A model generated the notes under the pieces. It saw only the letters and a program-made list of their open reading frames with translations. It was not told where the DNA came from and searched no databases. A DNA stretch of 64,000 nucleotides from Lasiosphaeris hirsuta. Its lineage: Eukaryota; Ascomycota; Sordariomycetes; Sordariales; Lasiosphaeriaceae. Below, piece after piece: positions 33,916-45,219 of this stretch; position 1 is the first letter of the stretch; every line of letters starts with the position of its first letter. The translations under genes and the position numbers were made by a program. The stretch covers positions 2,294,001 through 2,358,000 of the forward strand of contig JAUKUA010000004.1 of assembly GCA_030549175.1 (NCBI GenBank). Direction: 5' to 3'.

Positions 33916-35126
33916 GTCTAACAAGAAGGAGAGCGACTGTGTTCTAGCAAAGCACTAAGCCATACATATTCTGCGATCTTTTACGGCGGCGCGTCATATC
34001 ATCCTGGAGCAAAAATAGGGGATGTTTACCAAAAGGAGGGGGCACAACGGCGTTTAGGAGAACTGGAGAGATTTAGTCACGATCATTTTCTCATATTTTA
34101 TTGGGTGTCTCACTTTCTGATGAAGCGGATATAACCCCTGATACGAATTTTCCTTGTTTTTTACACTACAACTTCACGTCACTCGCTTGCGACAGTTTAC
34201 CTTCACCCTCCCTTTCATTCGCAGTTAGGGAGATGTTCTTCGGCGAGATTGGACTTTGAGTCTGGCTCACGTCGTTAATTTTCTTCTTCCCTTTTCCCAA
34301 GACAACTTATGCTGCCATCAGCATTCTGTCAATTTTCAAGTCCTGGGAACTGGCGTGTAATAGTATTGCCACCTTGTACCATATATCCAGCCACTTACAA
34401 GGAGTCTGAGATACGGGGCAAGGCATTTGGAGGGGTATCTTTTTGATATGTAGGACGAGCTGAGGGCATACACTTTGGTGACTCGGAAGCTATAGTTGGG
34501 GCTGGAACCGGTGGATAGGGGTGTGGATAGGGTGGAGGGCGGATTGCATGTGTCCGACGGGGCTGGTGTGTTTTCCCCTGTCAGGAATGAAAAGTTCACG
34601 ACGGAGGTCTTTTACCAGCTTGATGTTGGAGGACGGTGGTCTAGTGGGTATGGTCTGTGGTGGGCGGAAGCTGGTTGCGGAATGAGTTGGAGTTGTGTCA
34701 GGTATGTAAGGTACGTAAGGTAGTTGGGAATGGAACTATGCTACTTACTACTTGCTGTTGTGTTGCCTTGGTGAATATGCGTATGTTGCTCAGAACGATC
34801 GGATGAGGAGGTCCATCCTCCAGTACTCTTTGCGCCTGACCCAGCTGCCTCTCTACCGACCTACGTAAGAGGTGAGGTCGTTGGGCCACAGTCGTGATAT
34901 CACGGCACACAGGGTAAAGGTATCGGCTTTGTCGGTTCGACTTTAGCGTCTATTGCTATTAGATACCTCGTACAAATACGTTGGGGCAATGATACTAGTA
35001 GTAATGCATCCTCGCTCACACGCCATCTCAGCAAAAGAACCCCCCAAAAAAGACACAACCGCGAAGGAAGCCCACCGCCCGCCCACCCTTCCTTCCCCCC
35101 TCGCTGAGACACGTCAGAAAAGCCAG
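33916..35126. other. Convergent 3' intergenic region
   Basis: It lies between the stops of the SH3 and DUF7730 genes. A short gtatgtaaggtacgtaagg direct repeat is near 34700-34720. No gene was seen. Confidence 0.45.
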
Positions 35127-36354
35127 CTACTGCCTCCAGAAATGATACACCTGCCAATTATCCGGCCGCGCGCCGCGCACGACGGTGAACGGCGCCCGCG
35201 CCAGCACCTCGTCGCCCTCGAGGAAGTGCTCCGGCCCCAGTCCCCGGCGCACCGCCGCCGTCCCCTCCGACTCCCCCGACTCCGGCAGCTCCGGCAGCTC
35301 GAGCAGGAACCGCGCCCGACCGCCCAGCACAGATGAAGCGTTGCTAAAAAGGCTCATTTGCGAAACCACCCGGACGGCGAACAGTCCCGCGAACAGCCGC
35401 GTCTCGCTCACCCGCGCCGCCCACGGCCGCAGGTCGCGCGTGTCGAACCAGATGCGGAGGGAGTGCAGCGCGGGTTGGGTCGCGAGGAGGTCACAGACGC
35501 GCGCCCACGGGTTGTGGGATGCCGAGAGGGGGCCGGCGGAGACGGTTGGGGCGGGGCCCGAGGCGGAGGGGGTTGGGTAGTAGAGTTCTGTTAGCAGCGG
35601 GGTGGCGCGGATGTGCAATTCTAGGGAGCGGAGGGGGAGGGTGGGCGTGTAGCGGATGAGGAAGTCGAAGGCGATGGTGAGGTCGGTGAAGATGAAGGTG
35701 AGGGAGGAGTAGAGGGAGGGGAGGCATTCCAGGTACCTGATGGGTGGGTGAGTATAAAGGGGTGGTTGTAGGGGGGGAGAGGGAGGGGGAGGCTTACATC
35801 CGTTTCGAGGTGAGGAGGACGGGTAGGAAGGTTAAGTCGGGGCGGTGGGAGAGGCGGGGAAAGCCCGAGGCGAGCAGCTGCGCTGCGCGGGACTCCTCAC
35901 ACGCCCAGTGGCCGCACCACTCGGAGCGCAGGCGCGATGCCCACTCCCTCTTCTCCCGGTGGTGGGTGGCTGCGTTGAACTTGGCGTACCGCTCGTCGTG
36001 CTCGCCTGGGCCGGTCCGGCAGGGTACGTGGGCCCAGATCCGCGGCGGGATGTAGCCCCTGAAGTACATATCCGAGTCCTGGGGGTGGGGCTCGCTGTCG
36101 TGCGGGATCGCCGGCTCCCGCGGAAGCACAGGATCCCTGTCGTTGACGGACACAATGTGCTGCCGCAGGCCTGAGACACGCCAGAACTCGGCGTAGATGG
36201 CCCTGCGGATCTCGGGTGGCAGCGAGAAGAAGAGCGAGTCGGATTGGGGGTCTGCCGTGGCGATGAAGACATCGCGATCCGGGGGCGGGAAGGTGTACTC
36301 CATGGGACCGGTCGACGGCGTTCTCCAGTCAATGAACGGCAAATCGTTGGACAT
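35127..36354 (-). CDS. DUF7730 (F-box/2EXR-like) protein
   Basis: Two exons, 36354-35798 and 35736-35127, give 388 residues. The 61-bp intron has GTAAGC and CATCAG, and splits the Met of KRMYLECLPSLYSSLTF. The N-terminal motif FFSLPPEIRRAIYAEFWR is the LPPEIR..IY opening of this family. The later LLTSKRMYLECLPSLYSSLTFIFTDL matches its second conserved block. These proteins are numerous in filamentous ascomycetes and resemble F-box or 2EXR proteins. No functional assignment is available. The C-terminal 190 residues are variable. Confidence 0.85.
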
Positions 36355-37703
36355 TTTGGAAGTGGTTGGCTAATGATATCGTTGGGTAGCGTCCAATAGG
36401 GTCAAGAGAGAGTCAGAGTCGAATTGATAATAAATACTCCAAAGTCTTGTTGAATGCATCGAAGTTGTGCAACACAGACCTCGGCTTTGTTTGGGCACCT
36501 TACCTGGTCATGTTTATATAGGATGTGGTTGCCTTGAACCTTCCCCGCCATCTCGTCGTAAGCGCGAGGCGAGGCTCCTTGTATTAGCGGTGGAGCTGCG
36601 TTGGCCACTTGGGCCTTTTCAAAACAGCAATCAGTCAGTCGGGCAGCTCCATGCCAGCCACCGGACCTGTCTTTGGACCCGGTTCTCCTCCAAGTGACCT
36701 CGGGCTGGGGAGGGACCGGATGATATAAAACCACACTCTCCTCAAGGTTGCAATTTAGAGCCAACCTGCCTCAGAAAATAGGTCGATACAGGTTCTGGTG
36801 GTCTGCCTGCTGATGTGTAAGTGGGAACGGCTTGAATGCAGCCAGCACTTACGCACTTATAGCGGCATGGGACCTGCTATTGGTCCATGCGCAGGCCACC
36901 CGACAGGCGGGCACTGATCAAAGGTAGACTCTTGCGATAGGAACGATAGGAACGATAGGAACGATGGGAACGATAGGGACCTAGGAGGTTGTAGAAACTC
37001 AAGGCCGACTGCTTCCAGCGGAGCCAGCCGGGACAAGGCTAGACAGCTCGGGGCAAGCAATTGCTGTGAGTACACAGCGTTGCCCGGAAACTAAATTGGC
37101 TCGTAGATCGATTCGGATCGGGATCGGTGTCGGCACATGTAACGGCACCGATTCTAGAAGTTTCGCACCGTTGACAAATTGACAAATCGGGGAACCCTTG
37201 GATCTCCCCCCCCCCACTTCACCTTGCGCCCGGGCGATTGCGTCGCTTCTCGTGCGATTACGTCCTACGACAGCTCCCATCCCCACCAGGGGAGCTCTCA
37301 TCCACGCCATCCTCTCCCATCGTGCCCTCTTCCCGACTTCTCCTGGACCTGTCGGGATAACCTCCCATTTATCTCTACGCCTACGCGCCCTCAGACAAAG
37401 GCGCATTCCCTCTCTCCCCATGTGGCGCCTGCCCCTGGCCCCTCTCGCCCGGAGCTATCGCAACAGCAGATTCGTGCACTGGCAGCACCTCATCACTCCA
37501 TACACAAAGCCAAGCGGCGGAAAGCTGCATACCCTCACTATCAGGTCCCAATTACATCTCTCTCCCACCCCTCCCTAGACACCTCCCTACTTCGTACCCA
37601 CCTACCTAGGCAGCCTTGCGCAGACCCCCGCAGCAGCTTGTCTTAGGCAGAGCCTCACTCCAATCCCTTGCGCCTGTCGCAGTCACTCCTCCTGTATCCC
37701 GCC
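36355..37703. promoter_or_regulatory. Divergent region between the DUF7730 and U-box genes
   Basis: A 1.35 kb region with a 9-bp minisatellite at 36935-36979 and pyrimidine-rich sequence before the U-box ATG. No gene was found. Confidence 0.5.
36935..36979 (+). repeat. 9-bp tandem repeat, five copies
   Basis: The unit cgataggaa is repeated at 36935, 36944, 36953, 36962 (one change) and 36971 (diverged). Confidence 0.9.
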
Positions 37704-38660
37704 ATGTCTTCGTCAAAAGCGATCCTCCTCAAAGAGGAGGGCAACCGCTACTTCCAGGCCGGCGACTACGTGAGAGCCGAGGCTGTCTATTCAAAGGCGT
37801 AAGTGCTCGCAATCACACCCTTTCCACCCGAGCCCCGACAAGGCCCTGTTGACAGCCATGGCCCACAGCCTGATCGCCGACCCATTGAACCCCACCCTCT
37901 ACACGAACCGGGCCATGGCACGCCTACGGATGCAGCTCTGGGAGAATGCCATTGCCGACTGCGAAGAGTGCCTGAAGCTCTCGCCAGACGGCAGCATGAA
38001 GGCGCACTACTACCTCTCGCAAGCCCACCTCGCTCTCGGCCACTACGACGATGCCGTTGAGCATGCGCGCATCGCCTACGGGCTCTGTGTGCAGACGGGC
38101 GACAAGAGCCTTGCCTCCGTGCTGGCCCAGGTCCTGAAGAGCAAGAAGGAGCGCTGGGACGACATGGAGAAGCGTCGGAAACGGGAGACGTCTGATCTCG
38201 AGGCCGAGGTGCTCAGTTTGATGGAGCGCGAGAGGGACGAGATCCTCAAGCCAGACGGCGACGAGATGATGGACGAGGGCGGCCGGACCGAGATCACCGA
38301 GGAGTGGGAGAAGAAGATGGCCAACATGCGCGACGTGTTCAACAAGGCACGGTCGGCCGACGAGAAGCCCAGAGTGGTGCCCGAGTGGGCAATCGACGAT
38401 ATCGGCTTTGGGTTCATGCACGATCCTGTCGTGGTAAGTTTGGCAAACGCGCCCCGGGAGCCAGCCGGTATTAACCATCTCCACAGACAAAGACGGGCAA
38501 GTCGTATGAGCGGGCCTCGATTCTCGAGCACCTCCGCCGCCAGAACCTAGACCCCATTACTCGAACCCCCCTGTACCCATCCGACCTCCGACCCAACCTC
38601 GACCTCAAGCAGGCTTGCGACGACTTCCTCCAAGAAAGCGGCTGGGCCGCTGATTGGTAA
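37704..38660 (+). CDS. CHIP/STUB1-type TPR and U-box E3 ubiquitin ligase
   Basis: Three exons (37704-37798, 37869-38433, 38487-38660) give 277 residues. The first intron ends at GCCCACAG, which restores the conserved EAVYSKALIADPLNPTLYTNRAMARL. CHIP binds the C-terminal peptide of Hsp70/Hsp90 through its TPRs and ubiquitinates bound clients. TPR repeats cover about residues 5-115 (LKEEGNRYFQAGDYVRAE, ALYTNRA-type turn, AHYYLSQAHLALGHYDDAVE). A charged helical linker (KKERWDDMEKRRKRE) follows. The U-box is at about residues 205-277 (IDDIGFGFMHDPVVTKTGKSYERASILEHL...DPITRTPLYPSDLRPNLDLKQACDDFLQESGWAADW), ending like animal CHIP. It is slightly shorter than human CHIP (303). Confidence 0.92.
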
Positions 38661-38996
38661 TCTCAACGCAATATTTTTTCTTTCTACGGCGCCAAACAAA
38701 CTTGCAGCATTGTGAATATGACCATCAGTTGCATCATAGCCAGGCGTTGGAAGGTGTCCCAGGTAGTGTCACGATATTAGGAAACTCCTAGGGGCTTGAA
38801 CATACAAGCACAGCATGGGTATAAGCGGCAGTCTAATTTTCATGCCTAACGAAATTATGAATACTGGCATACGGCTAGCATAGCACGACAAGGCGATGGA
38901 TTCCCCCTCTCTTTTGAAGATGCTATGATGATGCCATCATGATGGAGAAGCGAAACTCCGGCGAAGTGAAAAAAAGTAGTTTGTGCTGACGAGTGT
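38661..38996. other. Convergent 3' intergenic region
   Basis: 336 bp between the U-box and Ras-like stops. Nothing else was seen. Confidence 0.5.
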
Positions 38997-40864
38997 CTAG
39001 ACAGCAATGTCGGGCGCCACAGCCGATTTCTTTGTAAAGACCCTCTTGAACATCCCCAAGACGCTGCCCCGTCTCTTTACCGGCCTAGTTGGTACCGGCA
39101 CTTCCGGTGCTCGTCCGGGTACCGCCGAGTCCACTTCCACAATGTCCTGCAGTTCTGGGTCTAGTGTGCGCTTGGCCGAGGTGATATCCTGGCTGTCTAG
39201 ATCGATGGCGTTGAACGACAAGGTCAAGACTGGAGGGCCGCTGGTGAGCCGGTGCATTTGGCGCACCTCCGCTCTGCCTTTGTTCTTTTTTTCCTTCCTC
39301 AAGACCCTCTTCGCTGCATTATTGGTGGCGCCGTTGTCCACCACCTCTTTTGAAGGCTTTGCCTTTATGCGCTCTCCTGCAGTCCGTCGCCCGCTTGATC
39401 GTCCGCTGTGCGTCTCTTGCAGCACCTCCCGCAGGATGGCCTCAAAGACCTCGTCGACGTTCTCTCCTGTTTTGGCGCTGGTCTCGAAAAAGGGTACGTT
39501 GAGCAGGAGGGAGCGGGCGAGCATCTCGCCCTCAAACCGCGAGACCTGTCGTTTTGCGGCCTCGGTGGACTCGCTATCATGAGAGCCGACGTGGGTGCGC
39601 TCCTCGTCCAGGTACAGCGGGTCATCGTCCGTCCGCTCCGGTCTTAGGTCGGCAATATCAATCTCCAGCCACTTCTCGATCGCCTTGGCCGTCGGTTCCG
39701 GCGGTGTTGGCGGCAGGTTGCTAACCCGCCGCAGGCGCTGCCGGCGTCGCTGCTGAAGCCCGGGCGGCCACTCGGGCCCCTCCTCCCCCTCCTCCTCCTC
39801 CTCCTCCCCCTCCCGACTCTCCTCGTGCGTCTCCTCCTCGGGCACAAGGTTCAACGACCCCCTTTTTGCAACCGAAAACACCGACACCCGCTGCCCAGGC
39901 CGATGCACACCCCCCTCAGACACCACCGACCTCGACCGGCGAATATCCCCCTCGCCACCACCACGCTCAAACACACTCCGCCCGACCGGTACGCTCCGTG
40001 CCGAGCGCGGGCTCATGGGCATATCCCCCTCCCCCAACACCCGACTCTCGCGAAACAGCGGATGCACCAGCCCCCGCTCCTCCACCTCGGCCGCCTGCAT
40101 CACCGCCTCCTTCTCCACCAACCCGTCCCCCGCCAGATCGACACTCGCATACTCGTCGTCAAAGTCACTCTTGTTCCCCACCAGCGCCACCACCGTCCCC
40201 CCGCCCCGCGCCTCCCCCTCCCCCCGAAGATACTGCTCCGCGTCCGCCTCCTCGCCCCCCGCCGCCGACGCCGGCGCGATTGCAGCAGCGGGATCTCGGC
40301 GTGTAGTGAGGCAGCGGCCTCAAAGGACGCGCGGCTGCCCACGTCGTAGACCAGCAGCACCGCGTCGTACGCGCCCTTGGCGAGCACCGCCGCGCGGTGC
40401 TTGGGGACTTGGAGGGCTGGGTAGTTGGTCACCTCGACGAGGTAGGTCGCCGCTGCCGCTGCCGCTGCCGTGGGGGAGGTGGAGGCGGGCGGGGAAGGGC
40501 GCGGGTAGAAGGGGGTCGCGGGCGAGTGGCTGTGAGCCGAGGCCGGGTTGGAGATGGTGCTGGAGGCGGACCGCGGTGGGTGTGGTCGGGTTGGGGTGAG
40601 GAGGTGGAGGTTGGGGGGCGAGGGGCGGGAGAGGGTCAGGAAGCGCCGGCTGCCTAGTGTCATGGTCGGGTCGTAGGTGGGCGGGTAGGTCATGGTTGTG
40701 AACTGTGAGGGGGGTTGTTTGTGAGATCTCTGGTTCCTGGTGAGGATGGGATAAGGGGAAAGGGGGGAAGGTCGTACCCTGGACTCGAGGCAGTTCTTGC
40801 CTACCCCTGCGGACCCGAGGATCAGGATCCTGATGATGTTTGCCTTGTCATCGCGTCGCCCCAT
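38997..40864 (-). CDS. Divergent Ras-like GTPase with a frame break
   Basis: Exon 1 is 40864-40778 and exon 2 is 40702-38997, with a 75-bp intron (GTACGA...CACAG). With one base restored the product is about 597 residues. G1 reads GSAGVGKN (residues 17-24), with Asn in place of the usual Ser/Thr. G2-like sequence is FTTMTYPPTYDPT. No DxxG (G3) is seen; the equivalent region is VEVTNYPALQVPKHR. YDAVLLVYDVGSRASF follows. G4 (LVGNKSD) and G5 (FFETSAK) are intact but lie in another frame. The frame must change by one base at about 40270-40300, and no GT-AG intron of usable length with matching phase fits. A long disordered Glu/Arg-rich insert separates G4 and G5. The tail is basic (VKRRGSVLGMFKRVFTKKS) and could bind membrane. 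It may be a pseudo-GTPase or a broken gene. Confidence 0.7.
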
Positions 40865-42940
40865 TATCGCTGTATGCTTGTGTTGTGCTCGTCACCCCAG
40901 ACGGTGAAGAGGTTGGATGCTTTCGCTCAGAAAGGGGCCGACAAGGGAGCGGCGACCGAGATGGGTTAATGGCTCTCCTCGCCCAGCCAAACACCAACCA
41001 GACGGGTGATGCGCTGGTAGAGGACGGTCAGCCCAAGTACGAGGGCTAGAAGCACCCAGATGTGGAAAGAAGATCTGGGGGCGCTGGTGGTGCTCTCAAT
41101 CAATGCAGAACGGATGAGAGGGATCATGGTGGCCTGCCCTGGTCGAGAAGTAGGAACCCCCTACTTCTCTTTTCACAATCGAGTGAATGCCTCCCCCTTG
41201 CGACTTGCGACTTGCGGATCCGAGCTAGCGACGGTTGTTTCTGGTCGTATCACACGATCTTTCCCTATTCCGGCAGAGTTCCCGACCTCCTGTCCATCAC
41301 CAGCCGCCTCATGCAACTGTCGTCCAGAGTCCCTGAATGGCGGTACAATAGGAAAATAAGGTCCCTTCTATTTGGGATTTTTCATCTTCTCAGTTTGGCT
41401 TTCATCACGTTGCTAAGGTTTGCGGGGACGAACTTGCCTCGACGATAGACACCAAGCGCCCCCTTTTTTTTTTTTTCTTTTCATCTCATGTCGCGAATGT
41501 TCAATTCCACCAACCTCTTCAGCGGCCACCATTCTCAAACCTCGCGTCACGGGATGGGTTTGAAACTCGCGCGACGGCATTGACGTACCGGGGGTCGGGT
41601 AACAGAGACGATAAGCTACTGGAGGCAGCAGAAAGAAAAAGAGTATGGGGAAAACAGGCTAAAAAAGCCGGCACGATTGACTTAGCCTCCACGTTTGACA
41701 ACTAGATTTGGTGCCCTCACAATTGCCAAGAGCCGCCCAACGGTCTCCTCGTGGCACCTGACAACTCTATAGCTGAAAAGTATGGTGCCCCGACACGGCC
41801 ACCTGCTTTCTATCTTACACAGGACCCAGTGAGTTGGGTTCACAAGACTCTACACACGTTAATTAGCCTTTGAGGTCACTGCGGTCATACTTGGCCTCGT
41901 GCGCCCTTTGGGGGCCGCAACTATTGCATTTCCGTTGCCAGTGGGCTAAGGTGTTGACGAGTACATGTTCTACTGCTCCCGAACCCTCGGCGCATGGCCT
42001 CATATCGATGGATAGGTAGTCCTAAGACTTACATCTAAAGGTGGAGTAAATGCAACTTAAAGAGTGTATGCTGTCTATTCTTGTTAGCCTTGCTGTTCCT
42101 TAGGTTCTGTTTCTGACTAGAATCATGCCGTTCTCCAGATGAGTACCCAGAGAACCGGAGGAGGACAACAAGAATACCATACATAACCTTGTTCTCTTAA
42201 ACACATGGGATAATTTCAGTACATGTAGAACGACAGAAGGATCAGACTGGATAAGTTGTTTACCCCTTCAAAGAGCCGAACGTGGCGACTTACCATCTCC
42301 CCGGCTCGACCCCGAGCTTCACATCCTCCCCGTATCACCGCAGATGAACAGCCGTCAGTCATTGACCGCTGAGTAGAAGAGAATAATCATAGTTTGAGTG
42401 ACATCACTCCTTTGTTCACTTTCGTCGCGTGCGCGTGCGTCTCTCTATATGCCCCTACCGGACATGCCATGTCCCTGGCAGACCGTGCTGACCTGATGTG
42501 TGTGCACATATCCCTCTTGTATGCTCTCATCCATACCGATAACTCTCTCGTTCCAACAGACCCCTTTTTATGCAGTCCCTGTCTCGACATAGTTATACAA
42601 TCCTTGGAAACCTGGAAACCTGGAAACCCATATACACATGCTATACCACCCACGGTCCGTCTATCCATCCAAACGGCCCATGCAACAACCGTACAAGTCC
42701 CGGAGGAAAGGGCGGCGCCCAGCCGGTCCAGGTGCTTGTTGCTCATCCACCACCCCAGTATCCCCAAGCCGCTGTCCACCGCGTACCCTCCAGAGATTGT
42801 AGTAATACAGGTGTAGGTGTGCAAGGTATATCGTTCATGCGCAAAAAAAACATTAAGCAAAAACTTCATCACCTAGGCATTATAGTTCGTCAATTCGTTT
42901 GTCGGGTATAAGCGCATTTTGGCAGCAGCAGAAAGCAAGA
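40865..42940. other. 2.1 kb gene-free region
   Basis: Upstream of the Ras-like gene and downstream of the NIPA gene. It holds a T-run near 41464-41477 and three tandem copies of ggaaacct at about 42606-42631. No gene was seen. Confidence 0.45.
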
Positions 42941-45219
42941 TCAAATGAATGCACCGCCGTTGCCCCCGCTGGGAGGAGTATACCGTCTGTGTGCTGGTGG
43001 GGGTGGTGGGGTTTCCTTATCACGACTGTTACTGCGACTCCTCTCCTCGAACCGTCGTCGTTGCGTCTGATAGGTAGTAATCTCGCCCGGGTCCTCCAAT
43101 GTGTACCGCTTTTCGTTGCCTTCTTGGCGGGGTGGGCTGTGTGTGATGCTGGGTCCGTACCGTTTATCGTCTACAAACGGTTCCGAAACATCGTCCTCTT
43201 CGTCGTATCGTTGTAGCGCAGGCACAGACTGGGAGCTACGTGTGTCGCCCTTGACAAGACCCAGCCGTTCTTCCTCTGTCGCGCCTTTCACTAGTGGGCT
43301 GGTATACCCGCGTGTCGTAATAGGCGGGCGGGACACGGGTCGGATGGGCTCTTGAGCCCCATCGCCTCCTTGGTCATGATGCTGGTGCCGTCTAAAAATA
43401 TTCTGGAACGAAAACTGTCGCTTCGCCGAGTGCGCCGAGTGCGGAGGCGGCAAGGGTGCGTCGTCTTCTTCGGGCACCTTCACACGCCCATAACCACTCC
43501 CAAAATGGCCTTGGCGTGATGAGCCGGGGATACTATCTCCACTACCTTCGCGTGAGTGTAGACTCTGGTGCTGGATATGAGATCGGTCCTGCATGCTGTA
43601 GGCTTGCCCAGGGGCGTAATATGCGGTATCCTCGCCTAGTTTTTGCGGGGGTATCGCAATCTCGGTCAACTGCACAGGATGCAGCGGACTCTGTAGTTTG
43701 GACGGGCCCGGAGGCCCTCGCTGATCGGGATGATTGGGAACCAAGATGCTGCGGGCGCGACTCCGGATCGTGCCGACTATACTAGAGAGGGCTGGCGAGG
43801 CTGGCCTATCAGGCTCAGCGAGCTCCTCCTCCGTGGGGAAGTGTGACCAGCCTAGCGGTGGGTGCGGTGTTGCAGGCAAGTTTGGAAACGGGCTGGGCGA
43901 GGTCATTGACCTTCCTCTCTGACTTCCCAGTATCGTCTTCCTCCGTCTAATGCCATCCCACTCATACTGTGGTCCGTCTTCGGTGACGGGCTCCAGGGCC
44001 TCTCTGCGCTTCTCCTCATTCATTCGCTTCAACTCGTCATACTCCATCTTCATACGTGCCGAAGACAGCCGCCGGACAATGGCGGCAGCACCTCGGATCG
44101 CATCGGCCTTGGGCTCTGTTTCGGGTTGCTCTTGTTCGGCGATAGTCTGGATCTGGTCCAGATCTCCGGCGAAAACGGCCGCGTCCGGAACGTCCTTGGC
44201 AGATTTGGACAGTTGCAGCAGGACAACTCCCGCGCAAATGGTTAAGAACCCGTTCACCACAGTAATGATGGAGGTTGCGCTTCCCTTAAAGCCCTGGAAC
44301 AAAACCGCCGAAGTGATAATGGTAGTACTGGTGAAATAGACATAGTATGTTGGTGTGACCAAGGCGGCGTTGAACAAGTTGAGTGCTTTCTGTTGTCGCT
44401 GTCAGTACGGCCACGACTCTCCATCCCCAAAGCTCAACTTACATTTAGGTAGACGATCTCGGTCAACAACGTCCCGATAATAAAGACCAGCAGGACGTAT
44501 AGGAACCACTGGTTGAACTGAGGGACCCCTTGCGCCTGAGCAATGATGGCAGCTCCCAGCCCGCCGATGCAAACGACACTCAGACCGCCAACCCAGCTGC
44601 AAATCGATATGTACACCAGCATGTTTTTCTTGCCATATTTGGGAGCAACCCAAATGGCCGTTACCGCAGAGCCGAGCAAAATCACGCCCGTGTAGCTCAA
44701 AAAGCCGGGGGTAATGACAAATTTCTGCATCTGCTGGATGTTGGCAACGGCCGAATTCTGTGGCGCATTCATGACAATAACAACGGATCCGACAATACAC
44801 AGGAAACAAGCGACTTTGCCGACCATACTCAGCCTCTCCTTGAGGAATATCGCGGATAGGATAGCGGTAACGACAACGGCTAGGGCGCCGAGCGGTGTGA
44901 CCAGGATGGCATCTGTAAGAGCGTAGGCAACAAAGTTGAGAATCTCCCCAACGATCATCAGGGTCATGCCTGCCCACCAGTAGGCGTTCTTGAGATAGCC
45001 ATATCCTTCGCCTGCTTCCTCGTTGTACTTTTCGTTGGCCTTGAGCAAACCGACCTTCTTCAGCACAAACGACACGCCGATGAATGCGCCCGAGGTGATA
45101 GCGAGCGCAATACCAATCGGCTTGAAGGCCGGGGGTCGCTCCGCGCCTTCGGGAGAGGCGCCGCCCACGCGGGCATATATCCGGTGGGCTTCTTCGAGGG
45201 CGATGGCGGCGTGATCCAT
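42941..45219 (-). CDS. NIPA-family magnesium transporter with a long C-terminal tail
   Basis: Two exons, 45219-44443 and 44389-42941, give 741 residues. The 53-bp intron has GTAAGT, a CTGAC branch and AACAG. The first 340 residues carry nine membrane spans with family features: FIGVSFVLKKVGL, WWAGMTLMIVGEILNFVAYA, LVTPLGALAVVVTAILSAIFLKERL, GSAVTAIWVAPKYGKKN, LVTPTYYVYFTSTTIITSAVLFQGF. NIPA proteins transport Mg2+ across plasma or endosomal membranes. The remaining 400 residues form a charged, Ser/Pro-rich cytosolic tail (RRKTILGSQRGRSM; PPPPPAHRRYTPPSG) that is probably phosphorylated and disordered. Animal NIPA proteins lack a tail of this length. Confidence 0.93.
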
